Below, one piece after another: positions 1 through 11,599 of a DNA stretch of 64,000 nucleotides; the stretch's first letter is position 1; the number at the start of each line of letters is the position of its first letter. The notes beneath the pieces were generated by a model. It was not told the origin of the DNA. It saw nothing but the letters and a program-made list of their open reading frames with translations, and did no database searches. The DNA is from Eucommia ulmoides (Eukaryota > Streptophyta > Magnoliopsida > Garryales > Eucommiaceae), in assembly GCA_016647705.1 (NCBI GenBank), contig CM028325.1, forward strand, positions 26,398,474-26,462,473, in the 5' to 3' direction. The translations under genes were made by a program, and so were the position numbers.

Positions 1-1404
1 ATGTGTTTATGTTATTAGTTAAGTTTCACTGTTTTTATCATGTGCATAATTGTTTAGGATTAGCTTGTTTAGTTTAGTTGTTGTTTTGTGCTGAGTTTTG
101 ACGTCATCTGGGCATTTACCCGATGATGAGTCTATCCCCTGATTGTTTATTGAGATCGAGCATAAATATCATTCATGTGTGTTCTGTGTGCTTAACGTAT
201 CATCTTAGTAAAAGTTATTGTAAATCCTAAATGCACGAGCATGTAAACTTAATATAACACTATCTAATTTATTTGAAACCGATTATCATTCACTCAATTT
301 CATGACAATAGGGATTCTAGAACTTGATTTGGGGGAAATTCGAGGTGAAATCCTAGGCGATGTGGTTTAAGAGATATGATTTAGGCATTCATTTGATCGC
401 TTGAGCCTTTTGAAGCCTACCATGCAATATCATTATCCCTCATTACCCTGTCGAAGCCAAAATGCCAATTCAATTTCTGAACACTTATCAAATACCCTAG
501 CCGATTGAACTTTTTCTAAACTTTTATCGCTTAATCAAAGGCACAATGTGAGTGAATCAAGTTAGCATTTCGCTACTTGATGTGAGCGGTTAGGTTTAGG
601 GCAAACTTCTAAATTGGTTCGGTATTCGAGTACTCGCTTGTCGTATGTCGTTCATATTTTTGCACACTCCTAAAATTGTAGAAATTCGAATGAGTTTGGG
701 GGTGTGTTACTTAATCCTTTTTGCACACTCCTAAAATTTAAATATTCGAACGGGTTTGGGGGTGTGTTATGTAAAAAAAAAAAAATTTACGTTTCTTTTT
801 TACATGACAAGTGAATACGACATTCTTAAACGTATGTTCAGGGTTGTTTCTAATTAAACTATAGGGTTTCGAGAGTGAGAAAGAGCCAAGCATCTGCCTC
901 AGGTATCGTCACGTTAACGACGATTAAGGTATTTTCGATATACCCGTGGCCATTATTCCAACACCGAACCAAGCCCTAATGATCTTCATGAACCTCTGAG
1001 CCTACATTAGTGGAGAATAGATCTCGGGTCAGGCGTATGGATTCTCTATACCTTAAAGGTTTTAGTCATGAACTATATTGAGGGATAATCTCATCTATTT
1101 AATGGATAGTAGTATATTTTATTTTAATCACACACACACTTAAATAGGATCTAGAATGGCGCTTAATATTTTTGAACGTTGAAATTCTAGAATACCACAT
1201 GGTGTGATTTATACTTGAACTTGATAGGATTGGGGGCCGATGAAGGAAAATCTTTCGGCCGGTAGATGATAATCAAAACTTACACATTTTTGTTTTTAGT
1301 GTTTTTCGTTTTTAGTTTTCAATTTCGTAATTAGTTTTTATATTTTCTCGTATTGTGTGGGTTTTTTGCTCGAGGACTGGCAAAATTCCGAGTTTGGGGG
1401 TATT
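1..1404 (+). mobile_element. Ty3/gypsy retrotransposon, 3' internal non-coding region
   Basis: No long reading frame is visible. The stretch ends in a purine-rich tract (about 1390-1401, AGTTTGGGGG) directly before a TG-starting LTR at 1405, the usual position of the polypurine tract. Gypsy elements of the Athila/Tat type carry long non-coding DNA between pol and the 3' LTR, which this resembles; the lineage is inferred. The rest of the element lies upstream of the window. Confidence 0.6.
661..770 (+). repeat. Tandem duplication, about 61-bp period, two copies
   Basis: Two adjacent copies each start with TGCACACTCCTAAAA and end with GGGTTTGGGGGTGTGTTA or a close variant. They lie inside the non-coding gypsy region and are diverged by a few bases. 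Confidence 0.8.
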
Positions 1405-2851
1405 TGATAGGTGTAAATTACCTATATATTTTCAAACCGAAATTGTTAGTTTTCGAGTACGTTTATTACGTTTTTAATATGTTTTTATTCTTTTTGTATT
1501 AAAATAGGTGTGTGGGGTAAAAAGATATGAAATCGAAGCATAAACAATCAAATTGCATCGAGAACGGTCGGAGAACAGTGAAAAAACAAACAAGGAGGCA
1601 ATATTGTGAAAGAAGCCCACTACCGCGGCATCCAGACCTCTGTCGCGGCGATGAAGATGCAGAGAGTTGATTTCTTGTTGAACGTCCACCGCCGCGGCGC
1701 TAAGATCCACGACCTCAGCGGTGACAATGCAGGATGTCACCAAGTCCACCGCCTAGGCGAACCTTAAACCGACATACTCCACCACCGCGGTGGTGAATCC
1801 CATAGCCATGGCGGTGGCCTCTGCACAGTCTTAAGATATTTATTTAGATATTTTGCCTATTTAAACCCCTCTCCTCCCCTCTCCTTTGCTCTCTCCGTCC
1901 ATTAGAGCCCTTAAGGCTTAGTGTAGAATATAAAGAGAGTATGGGGAGTGCTCAAACAAATCCGAAGGAGAAGATTACCATGCAGAGAAGGAGAATCGAT
2001 CGATCGGTGGACGATTTTAGCGGCCAATCTTCGGATATTGGCTAAGTTCATCCGTTTTTCCTTTTATTTCTTAACTTCTATGTATGATTGAGCATGTTTA
2101 ACTCATTTTACATTGTATAAATGGTTAGGACCATTAGTTAAACATGGATTGTAATAGAGATTAACGTATTATTTATAAAAATGTAGTTTTGGTGAAGTTT
2201 GTGTTTTGTTTATGGTTGTTCCTTATAATTTCGATTGTGTTGCCATGTTTCTATGATTATATGCTAATTTAGATATATTGAGAATACGGGGTTTGACACT
2301 CGGGAGAGGTAACCTCGGATTCGGACTAGGGTAAATACAACACGACAATCTAACGACACGGGAGGGCATTAGAAAGTGTGCAATCGATGACGTTGGGGCA
2401 AGACTCACATGACCTAGAATCGTTAAGACGTTGAGGGGGACTTCGGCATTGACACGAAGTCACGTATTCCCCCATCTTACACTCGGGAGAGGTGGCGAGG
2501 GAGTTTACGAACCGAAATTGTCGGATACGCAGAACGCCGTTAATGTTAACTAAAACGAAACGAAACGCATTTAAGTAGATAAAGTTAATCTGTAGGCAAT
2601 CTACTCCCCTAAACAATCTCAATATAGTATTTATAGTATATTTAACTTAATTAGTATTTTAGTTTAGTATTAGTAATTAATTAAATTCACATTTTTATAG
2701 CCTAGATAAAATTAGGTTATGATAATCGCGGTAATCGATAGTAATCTCAACCAATCCTTGTGGATGTGATACCCGACCGAAAGGTTCATTATACTAAAAC
2801 TTGATCTGTACACTTGCGGTGAAAGTGGCAGCGCTTAATTAGCGGCCACCA
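1405..2851 (+). mobile_element. Gypsy 3' LTR (same family as the solo LTR at 51267-52940)
   Basis: The LTR starts TGATAGGTGTAAATTACC and ends CCACCA. Its start matches the inverse complement of 52940 leftwards (TGATAGGTGTAAAATACC). A shared block (about 2285-2540) contains GTTTGACACTCGGGAG and the CCCTAGTCCGAATCC-type motif seen inverted at 51600-51830. After 2851 the sequence resumes as a copia LTR (CTATAATTAAG), so this element was inserted into that LTR. Length about 1.45 kb. The 2851 end is placed from where the flanking copia homology resumes. Confidence 0.7.
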
Positions 2852-4214
2852 CTATAATTAAGTAAATTGAACTAGAATTGAGTCATATTAATATAAAGGA
2901 TCTATAAGTGTAATTAAGTGTCATGATATGTGAAAATTAGCCGTTGGAGGGCATGTTTTAAATCCTTATATATAGATTTGCATTCTTTCATTTAAAAAAA
3001 AAAATGATCTCAATCAATTATTTTTCAAGAGCTATTTAGTGCATGAGCTTTCTGAAAGTTTTTATTCTAAAATTATACTGAGAGTATTATGAGATTATCT
3101 TTGAGAAAAGTTATTGAAGAAGTGTGTGGAAATTGTTGTTGTCACCGATCTAAAGTTTCATTGCGATTCAAATTTCAATCATTCGGTAGTATCCTGGTGA
3201 GATCGTTCCAAACTTAAGTTTTTTGTTGCTACTTGATATTATTATTTGATGCTTGGAATTTAGATCTTTTAAATCGTTTTTCTGAACTTAAAGTGCTTGA
3301 AAATATTTTTGAAACGATTTCTTGTGAAAATCTGATTACGTGTTAAATTGTATGTTACCCGTTATTTATTTAGAATCAAATTTTGAAATTCTCACTTTAT
3401 TTCTATCAGTAGTATTTATCGGGACATTAATTGAGTTTAAATTAATTTGAGGTGGTAGAAGTTCTGAGTAGAAAAAATTTATCAATTTCTTGTAATTGGT
3501 AAGTTGTGTGTAGATTAGATATTATTGGGAATATCTAATTAGGGGTAGTTGGATTTCAATCTCTTTTGGTAAAGAGATTGAGGTTTGATCTTTACCTAGT
3601 GTATAAAAAAATTAGGTTACTTTTTTTCCCATGAAAAGAGATAGATGTTAATTCTTCCTGAATAGAATTAGATTTTGAGTGAATTTGTAACGGTTCCATT
3701 CTTACCGAGTAAAAGGATACTTGGAGAGATTTGGTGAGGTTTAATTCTTAAGCCTAAAGTATAAAAAGAATTAGGTCGTCATTCTCCTTATAATAGAATT
3801 AGGTTAATCTTTAGTCTGGTAAAAAGATAGAGGTTCTTCCTTAGCTTGTGAAAAGAGAGATTGTAAAGGTTGATTCTGAGCCTACGAAAAAAATCATTTG
3901 TAAGGGTTTGATTCCTACCTGATTAAAGGAATCATAGTGATTAGTAAGTGCGACTCTCCATGGAGCTCGGAGGACTGGATTAGCTAAAAGTAACTTGGTG
4001 AACCAGTATAAATTTTGGTGTGCTGCTATTTTACTTTATTTATTTTTAGTTGTTTGGGTGTGCACCTAATTTACATAACACTTATCTACTGCTATAAAGA
4101 TAATAATTAATTTAGAATAAAAATTAATTATTTGAATTTTCAAATGTTATAATTTGATTTAATTTTATAACTACCCAATTCAACCTCCCTCTTGGGTAGA
4201 TCATTGGGCCAACA
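2852..4214 (+). mobile_element. Ty1/copia LTR, 3' portion
   Basis: This is the same family as the LTRs at 45448-47110, 51016-58970 and 53792-57736. It shares the CTATAATTAAGT segment (compare 54724), the run of 'AAAAGA(A/G)ATTAGG' style blocks, and the end CTCTTGGGTAG...TTGGGCCAACA. The 5' part lies outside the window because the gypsy element of 1-2851 interrupts it. The 3' end at 4214 is followed by a methionine-tRNA primer-binding site. Confidence 0.8.
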
Positions 4215-4216
4215 AT

Positions 4217-4235
4217 TAGTATCAAAGCTGGTTTA
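4217..4235 (+). other. Retrotransposon primer-binding site (initiator Met tRNA)
   Basis: TAGTATCAAAGCTGG directly follows the LTR end. It resembles the plant copia primer-binding consensus TGGTATCAGAGC. Confidence 0.7.
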
Positions 4236-4264
4236 GCACGATACACTAAGCTAAGAAAAATCAC

Positions 4265-4363
4265 ATGGTGCACACAATAGGCATACTAGCTGAGGGGCAG
4301 TCTATGCACCGACCACCTTTATTTGCAGGTGAAAATTATGCATTCTGGAATGACAGATTGAAC
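4265..4363 (+). pseudogene. Copia gag, N-terminal fragment
   Basis: The ATG at 4265 opens a frame with the plant copia gag start motif (LAEGQSMHRPPLFAGENY...FW). An equivalent start (AEGQFMHRPPLFAGENY) lies on the - strand at 50979. Homology stops after about 33 codons near 4363, where unrelated AT-rich DNA begins, so the gene is broken by insertion or deletion. Confidence 0.75.
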
Positions 4364-5540
4364 TATTTAGGTTTGGAATTTAGGTTATTTTTGCATTTTC
4401 TTTTTAATTTGGATTAGCGCAAATGAGTGTTCCCAACTATAAGTCAGAACTATTAAAAAAATTAAATTGATTATTCACAGGGATGACCTATTTTCGGTAA
4501 TTAATTCTTACATTACTCTAATATAAGGTGAATTAAAATTTAGGTATAATCTATCTAAACCAATAATCAAATCTCAAGAATAAGATTGTATGATCGTTAG
4601 ATCTAAACTATAGGTATTAGATTTAACGTAGCTTAAACCAAAATCTCTACAAGAGTATTTTGAGATTAAATCCAATCATAATAAAACCATTTTAAGAACA
4701 ATATTCTTCATCATACATTTGTTTACATATAATCCGAAATTAAACTAAAAACACAATATTACATAAAACCAAAATACTTACTACAATCTTAACTCAGTTA
4801 AAAGGAGATTAATCATTTATGGTGATTTGTTTCTCTTAAAAAATGATGTTTCACATAAATCTCATCGAAGAATTATCACCACAATTCGGGAGAAGAATAC
4901 AAATTACGACAGAGTTTGATAAAAAGGAAAAGAAAATAAAAAAAAAAAAAATGAAAGTAAAACGGTGCATTCCAAAACCTACTGGCTGGCAGTAAAATAA
5001 AAAAAAAATGAAAAATAATTTTTTTCTTTCTCTTGTCCAAAACGCTGCCCAAAGAATGAAGAGAAACAAATCTCTCTCTCTCTCGTCTTGTCCGAAAAAC
5101 CTCTTCCTAAATGTTGACCCCTATTTTTATTTTTTAAAACCATGGCCTTAAATTTCCATTCAAGGCCATATACCACCCAAGAAACAAAAGAAAGAAATGG
5201 CCGATGCACTGGTCTCCTAAAATAAAAATAATGAGGAATGAATGATAATCAACACCAAAAATATTCCAATAATCCCACCAAATCCTTTCTTTTACTTCTT
5301 TTTTTTAATTCCTTATTCAAATGGCCATGGCCATTTGATGTAAGTTAAACGGTTTCCACAAGGAACCGTGCATTGCCGCTCAAAAGCGTTTTAGACGGGT
5401 AGCGGGGCGGCGCGGTTTTGCAAGCTGCTTTCTTTTCTCTATTGTTTCTCCAAAATATAGTTTATTTGTTCCAAACCTTCAAATCTACAAAAGTAAATAA
5501 AATAAATCAATTATACTAATTTAATTAATTTAAAAGATTA
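4364..5540. other. Unrecognised AT-rich insertion or degenerate element
   Basis: This lies between the gag fragment and an RT fragment. It contains no supported gene. It holds a 20-bp perfect palindrome (5318-5337) and a short GC-rich patch near 5390-5425. It may be the remnant of another LTR that interrupted the copia element, but I cannot identify its ends. Confidence 0.4.
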
Positions 5541-5846
5541 ATGAAATTTAAATTAATAGTATTAAATCGCGTAAAATATGACGCAATCATTAAGCCACCT
5601 CAAAGGTATGCTTATGCAAATGTAATTGCTTATACTTTGTCTATGACAAAAATTATTAAAGAAGAAGATGAACCTTCTACTTATCATGATGCTAACATAA
5701 GTAATGAATCTACAAAATGGATTGTTGCTATGATAAAAGAGATTGAGTCTCTTCACACGAATCATACATGGGAATTAGTTAAACTACTTAAAGGCCAAAA
5801 GATTATCGTTAACAATATTAAAAATTTATTTACAGAAAAATATTAA
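5541..5846 (+). pseudogene. Copia reverse transcriptase start, broken fragment
   Basis: The 101-residue frame contains AYALS-like and EPSTY motifs, followed by KW(I)VAM.KE.ESLH.NHTWELVKL.KG. This is the conserved linker and first block of Ty1/copia reverse transcriptase. The frame then dissolves before the catalytic YVDD region. It is probably debris of the same copia element as 2852-4363, with most of pol deleted. Confidence 0.7.
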
Positions 5847-6758
5847 CTAATCATTAACAATATTACTAGTCAATGAAATATTAAAAACACCATTCTAATT
5901 AAATTTATAATTTTGACTTTAAATTCACAATTTTACTATTTTTATTTATTAATCTAAATTCAATATATATATATACACACACATGCATACTCTAAGAAAA
6001 ACAAAGCAAAAAGGAAGTGAGAAATATTTTTACCTTAAATCACCCAATAGAATAGAAGAGAGAGAGAGGGATCAGGTGAAAAAAAAAAAAAACACTAAAT
6101 TAAAATTAACATATTAACCCCTAAAGTTATTAAAACCAAATTTTTCAATATCAAAATAACCCCTAAATTTTTAAAGAAAAATTTAAATGGCACAATAGGC
6201 CCTATTATTTTTTATTTTTTTCTCTAAACTACAATTAAAAATTATGCACATGCAAGATCGAGTCTTACAACTGTCCTCTAGAATGCTATTGGTTTTGCAT
6301 GAACATGAACATTTGTTCCATGTTGCTTGTAACCCCTTCCAAACCCGGCTTCCATCAATGCACAAATTCTACCATATCCAACTTCCTTTGATAATCTCAT
6401 TTCTATCACCTCATTCGTTATTCCAGACACTCTTGAATCAAGCACTTCAATGTATTGCTGAAAATTATAAAACTGACCCTAAAGTTGATCAATTTTTTGA
6501 TCAGTGTTTAACTCTTCCATTTCTTCATCTTTCTCAATCATTCTCTCTCTTTCCTCACTTCATTTTTTCACCCACCTATTTCTTACAAACTCATAACCCA
6601 TCAAAATTACATTATTCACATTCAATCATGTTGGACTCATCATAACAAGCGCCTCATCTTCAAGGTCAATATCAATTTTAAAGTGCTAAATTTGTTTTTG
6701 AAGAGCATCACTATAGGGTAATACCTTTGATGGCTTTTTCAATTGATATTCCATATGC
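5847..6758. other. AT-rich intergenic or degenerate repeat DNA
   Basis: No gene is supported. An open frame at 6244-6645 has no recognisable motif. GA-rich and poly-A tracts are present near 6056-6095. Confidence 0.4.
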
Positions 6759-7472
6759 TCAAATATGATACGAGCCGTTATCTTCAACAAATTCATTCAA
6801 TAAATACAAATCATAATCATGTGACGTAGCATGACTACCACCTCTAAGGATGGTAGAGTGGGTAATTATGGAATGAAGGAGACGATGTTCAAGACTTAAT
6901 GACCCCGCTTTACCCCCAATCAAATTAAGCTTGTTACAAACTTTACTTCTCTTAAGATTACTAACAAGCCACTGGGTGTTGTTATAAGGAAGTACATTTC
7001 CCTTTTTAAATTTCAAAATTCTTCTAAGATCATCCATATCTAACTTAATTTTGACTCATTTAATAAAATATTCCAATTCCTTTCACCAAACGAAAGATTG
7101 TTATAAAAAAAAAAAAAAATTATCCAATACAACATCCATAGATTATTTTGAGAAAGAAAATCAGTTCACCCCCATCTTCTTGATAAATCTTTCAATATCA
7201 ATATTTTTCTTTTTATGGTTGACCAAATCAACAGGTTTAAAGCACACAACCATACGATTCACGGTTTCATTTTCATATTTTTCTTCATCTTCTTTACTTA
7301 AGAAATGTGTGGCATCATATTTAGGTTTTTCCTGGCATGGTTGCTTTACTCTACCCTTAAGCATTTTCTTCCCACAATGATATTTACCAAGTGATTCAAA
7401 ATTCAAAAACACAAGAATATCAAGCCTATATAGTAGATCTAATGAAACCTTAGAAGTGAGGAAGAACACCAA
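6759..7472 (-). pseudogene. Putative plant transposon protein (retroelement gag-like), broken
   Basis: Two - strand frames are consistent with one degenerate protein. The upstream piece (7472-7161) contains KYDATHFLSKEDEEKYE, and the downstream piece (7037-6759) contains LSLEHRLLHSIITHSTILRGG. Both resemble the 'putative plant transposon protein' family abundant in plant gypsy-type elements. Frames do not join, and the intervening DNA carries poly-A runs. The family assignment is from motif memory and not certain. Confidence 0.45.
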
Positions 7473-7863
7473 CCTTTTTGTTGAAGAATCTCTTACTATG
7501 TATTGAGAATGGTAGATCTAAGCCCAAAATCTTCAAATCCAAACAAAATATGGATAACCTTTAAGGTTTTAGGAAGAAGCTCTCTTGGATCTTGAAGGGT
7601 ATTTAGAGAGAGAATGAGAAAATTAGGGAATGAAGAGAAAAATGGGGTCCAAGGGGTTATATCCCCGTAATGGTAAGTTAACCAACTGTTACTGGTCGGT
7701 TAAAAAACCAATTCAGAGTCTACAAAATGCAGGCTCTGCCACTACCGATTGACTAGCAGGTCACTTTTGTCCTATTTGACCTATTTATTCCACATTTATC
7801 CCTTATTTTGATCCATACAAATAATTAATTTAAAAAACCTTTTTATACCACTTAAATATGAAA

Positions 7864-7868
<5 letters not shown>

Positions 7869-7910
<42 letters not shown>
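7869..7910. repeat. Compound microsatellite (TC)n(AC)n
   Basis: About 13 TC units are followed directly by about 8 AC units. Confidence 0.95.
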
Positions 7911-7911
<1 letters not shown>

Positions 7912-8324
7912 ATCTCAAATAAACTAATTTGAAAAGTGCGACGTATCGATCTCCCTAACAAAATTAACATATTTAAATTTTAGGAAATCTGACATACCCA
8001 GTTCATCCTTGGGAGCAGTTTGTGTGTGTACCTTCGGTAAACTTTCAATTTCAAACTTGCTATCCTTTGAATCAGCCAATTTTTCTTTTACTTGATTTAC
8101 CTTTATGATTTATTCCTTCCGCACAACAACTTTCTTCTGAATTGGTTCAATGATGATCTTCTTGCCCTCATAATGTGCTTTGGGCTGTTTTGCCTCGTTG
8201 TGATTTGCCACCACCTTACATGCACGTCGTCTTTTTCTGATTGATTTCTTGTCATTCTTTGAGGATAAACATCAATTGATCCCCTATACTGAGCTTGCTA
8301 CTTTGGGAACTTTTCATTGAGTCT

Positions 8325-8945
8325 TCACATATTTTGATTCATCCTCGTTAGTGCATTGAATCTGGAATCCTTTCTTAGCATGTAATATTCATTGTATATT
8401 CTTAATTGAGCAAATCTATCATCCATACCTGCATAAAAAAATTCTTTCTTTGGTATCCAATTATTTCTGGATCCAACTGGATAACCAAGCAATATGTAAC
8501 ACCTTTCCTCAAAATGACCATATTTTCCACAACAAAAACAACTAATATTGTTATCACATTTCTTGAGATAATCATTATTTCGTACGGGAGTACGATATTG
8601 ATGGTGATATTGAGGAGCTGCTTTAGCAACTATTAATTTTTCAACAAGTTTAGTTTTCTCAATATCTTTGAATTTATCCACTGCTTCATTAAGTTTCTTT
8701 TGAGTCTTTTCAAGTGATCGCTCTAACGAATTAACGTTCACCTATAGACCAAAATTCTTCTTATGCATAAATTTAAGATCATTTTTAAGAATTCGACAAT
8801 CATTTTCAACATAATAAATTTTCAAATGAGTTCTATCAAGCTCACACCTTTTATTATCTAACTCAATGTTCAAAGCCTCGTTTAAAGTTTCAAGATTTTT
8901 TCTTTTAAAATCACTTTGCTGAAAATCATAAATATTATTTTTCAA
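8325..8945 (-). pseudogene. Copia-type gag remnant with CCHC zinc knuckle
   Basis: Two adjoining - strand frames (8945-8742 and 8741-8325) encode a lysine- and glutamate-rich coiled-coil-like segment. A CX2CX4HX4C zinc knuckle (CFCCGKYGHFEERC) follows. This order is typical of plant copia gag proteins of the UBN2 class. A stop separates the two frames and no protease or polymerase follows downstream, so it is an isolated fragment. Confidence 0.7.
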
Positions 8946-9795
8946 AACTTATAGGATCCAACGTCGGATATTTGAGCACAGATCCAACGTGGGATCTCTA
9001 CACAACGCACATATCCAGCTGCAATCTGTGTATCGCACACAAATTTGGCAACTCCCCATGCACAGATCTAGCTACAGTGTTGGTTTTTGTGTATCGCACA
9101 CAAATCTGGCGGCTTCAACCAGAGAGAGTGAAGGAGGAGGATGAATAAGAATAGGGGTTGCGGGTGGGTGCGGTGGTTTAGCGTTTAAAAATAATTTTAA
9201 AATATTGAGAAGTAAAAAGTAATTTTGTTTAAAATAGGAAAGTTAATGTAAAAAGATAGAGGGAGAAAATATATATATATATATATATATATAAAAAAAA
9301 AAATTACTTAAAAGAATATTTGTGTATTTTAATTTTAAAATTTATTTAATTGTTTTTTTAATTACTAAAGATAAAATTGTTATTACAATTAAAATTTTAG
9401 TAATTTTTTACTTAGATGGGAACTAAATGGTATTTGATCAAAATAACAAAGAGTCGATCGGTATTTCATGAATGACTCGAGAGAGTTTTAGTTTTTGACA
9501 AAATAACAAGGAAAATAAAAGACAAATGCCTCTTAAAATAATGGGGTTATAACTAATTAACAGAATATAACTAATTCTTTTAACCATATAACATAAGCTG
9601 GTCTAATAACTTACTGCAACTATGTGCTCGTTATGAATTAAAAAATATCAGAATTTAAAATTAAAAAAAGTCCCCCATGCAAACCAGTCCATCAAGAAGC
9701 TCTCCAGTCGGCCACTTCCTCTCGTCGACGACGACCACCTCTTCATCCTCCAAAACCGAACAGTAGCCACAGCTAGGGTTCGTAAGATAACGTCA
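8946..9795. other. Upstream region of F-box gene 1
   Basis: 8946-9130 contains a twice-repeated TGTGTATCGCACACAAAT motif (near 9027 and 9089), followed by AT-rich DNA with an (AT)n run near 9270-9292. From about 9670 the sequence is homologous to the leader of F-box gene 2 (both contain CTCGTCGACGACGACCACC or a near variant, then CTCTTCAT). This marks the 5'UTR or core promoter of the gene. I see no unambiguous TATA box. Confidence 0.5.
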
Positions 9796-11049
9796 ATGGC
9801 GGAGGCGACAGACAGACCGTCTGATTGGTCTGAACTCCCGAACGATCTATTGACGACGATCGCCAAACTCCTCGACAATCGCATCGACAATCTTAGGCTC
9901 AGATCGGTTTGCGCCTCGTGGCGATCGTCGATCCCTCCGTTCAAGAACGCACCGCCGCTGCCACTGGTTCTTCCGTTCCCAGTCGCATCCAACCCCGCCC
10001 TCCACGAGGATCTCGAAGGCTACTATTCTCTCAAAGAAATCCCAATCTACTTCCTCCAACCGCCGCCGGACGAAAATCCAAGACCGACGGATTTGAAATC
10101 CGAATCTCCCAGTCCCAATGGCTGGTTGCTTAGGGTCGAAGAATTAGGGGACGGAAAATTCCGTCCGATGAATGTGCTCTCCGCATATTTGACCGAGAGG
10201 CTCCCGGCGAATTTCCCCAAGGCACTCAACTTGCTCAATTTCCGTATCTATGAAATTGGTAAAGCCTACACTATAGAATTCGTGAACACGACCACACAAT
10301 TTCTGAGTCTACTTGAGAGGTATGACATCAATGAGCTTGACTCCATGGTTTTCGAGAAAGTTGCGATGTCGTCTACTCCTTGGACCGCTGATGGTGATGA
10401 GTATGCTGTAATGGCAATTCACGGAGGAAAACTAGGGTTCATCAAATTAGGATCTCCATGGATTTCAATCGATTATCCACAAGCTCACTATCTCGATGTT
10501 GTCTATTTCAAAGGGCATTTCTGTGCCGTGGATTGCGAGGGGAGGGCCGTGATTATCCACACCAACATGACCGTAACCGAAATTCCAGCTCCGCCGCATT
10601 GTGATAAAGACGGTAGCCGACGCAATCACTTGGTGGAATCTTGCGGTGATCTCTATCTAGTTGTTAAGCAAGTGTTTTCATATAATGAGATTGATGTATC
10701 GGTTGAATTGAGTGTGTTTAGTCTGAATGTGGAGGACCTAGAATGGGAGGAGGTAATAAGCTTGGGGGATCAAGTGTTATTCGTTGGTGATGACTTCTCA
10801 TGTGGGGTGTTGGCTACGGATTTTGGTGGGGGGTTGAGGGGAAACTGTGTGTATTTCTCTGAAGAAATGATGTATGGTGGAAATGTGACAGATTCCAACC
10901 TGGGAGAATTATGCCCTGATACGTGTGTGTATTGCTTCGACGGTGATTTATGTGGGCCAATCGGACATTTTTGGGACTATTCGCCGATTTTCTGGAATTC
11001 GCCTGATTGGCTTCAACCAAATCCCGGTGACTCAGATAATTGTAAGTAA
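9796..11049 (+). CDS. F-box protein with DUF295 domain (paralog 1)
   Basis: The predicted protein has 417 residues. Residues about 10-47 (DWSELPNDLLTTIAKLLDN...LRSVCASWRSS) form an F-box. F-box proteins bind SKP1-type adaptors in SCF ubiquitin ligases and recruit targets for ubiquitination. Residues about 70-390 match the plant DUF295 repeat region found in SKIP23-like F-box proteins, including STPWTADGDEYAVMAIHG, KLGFIKLG, YFKGHFCAVD and the C-terminal GNCVYFSEEMMYGG...DTCVYCFD blocks. The length fits this family, and the target is unknown. The start codon at 9796 is supported by the identical MAE...DWS(E/K)LP start in paralog 2. The last two codons (CK) and the stop lie inside a splice-donor-like GTAAGTAATT at 11042. 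If that donor is used, the joined exon gives a TGA after DSDN, so the protein would have 415 residues. No disabling mutation is seen. Confidence 0.93.
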   Translation: MAEATDRPSDWSELPNDLLTTIAKLLDNRIDNLRLRSVCASWRSSIPPFKNAPPLPLVLPFPVASNPALHEDLEGYYSLKEIPIYFLQPPPDENPRPTDLKSESPSPNGWLLRVEELGDGKFRPMNVLSAYLTERLPANFPKALNLLNFRIYEIGKAYTIEFVNTTTQFLSLLERYDINELDSMVFEKVAMSSTPWTADGDEYAVMAIHGGKLGFIKLGSPWISIDYPQAHYLDVVYFKGHFCAVDCEGRAVIIHTNMTVTEIPAPPHCDKDGSRRNHLVESCGDLYLVVKQVFSYNEIDVSVELSVFSLNVEDLEWEEVISLGDQVLFVGDDFSCGVLATDFGGGLRGNCVYFSEEMMYGGNVTDSNLGELCPDTCVYCFDGDLCGPIGHFWDYSPIFWNSPDWLQPNPGDSDNCK

Positions 11050-11051
11050 TT

Positions 11052-11279
11052 CTTTTTTTTTTTTTTTTTTTTTTGGGTATGGTGTGTCCGGCTTAGCTTA
11101 CATACACCTTGACTAATTATTTTACTAGGTGATCTTAAAAACGCACTTCACCATATCGGCCTGATACACTTAGTATTAAATTCAAGATTTAATTCTTGTT
11201 GTGTTTTCCAGAAAAATCGAGCTCTGGTTAGTAAGGAAATAGGCTTCTCTCTTTGCCAATCGAACTAACACCTCTTGAG
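11052..11279 (-). mobile_element. tRNA-derived SINE with target duplication TGTAAGTAATT
   Basis: A 228-bp insert runs from a poly-T tract (poly-A tail on the - strand) to a tRNA-like head (TGTTAGTTCGATTGGCAAAG, A-box-like; then a B-box-like GAGCTCGATT). The 11-bp sequence TGTAAGTAATT flanks it on both sides (11041-11051 and 11280-11290), and the paralogous gene has only one copy of this site. The body is shared with copies at 36918, 38845 and 41482 (for example TTAAATCTTGAATTTAAT and ATCTTTAAGATCACC-type blocks). Confidence 0.82.
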
Positions 11280-11410
11280 TGTAAGTAATTACTTAATGTT
11301 GAGTTTATATGCTTCTCTTTTGAGTTTTAGTTTATTTTGATCCAATTTTATGCGCTCTAATGTATACCCCTAATCTCTCATTAACTTTAGCATCGTTTGG
11401 TAATTTTTCT

Positions 11411-11584
11411 TGTTAGAATAATTGAGACGCAAAATATTAAGAGAGAATATAAAATGATCGTATTGACCTGTGTGAAGGGTACATTTTATGTAAAGAGGTG
11501 TTTATATATAAACTAGGAGTAGGGTTAACCTAATAGACCTAGGATTTAACCTAGTGAACCACAGTCTATTTGTATATATTAACA
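11411..11584 (-). repeat. 3' LTR of the copia element
   Basis: 174 bp, ending CA/TG in the proper sense. It is preceded internally by a purine-rich tract (GAGAGCGGATG on the - strand) acting as the polypurine tract. Confidence 0.8.
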
Positions 11585-11599
11585 TCCGCTCTCAAATTC

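Noticed and set aside
6244..6645. 133-residue + strand frame
   Set aside because: Low-complexity serine/histidine/phenylalanine composition, no motif, surrounded by degenerate repeats.
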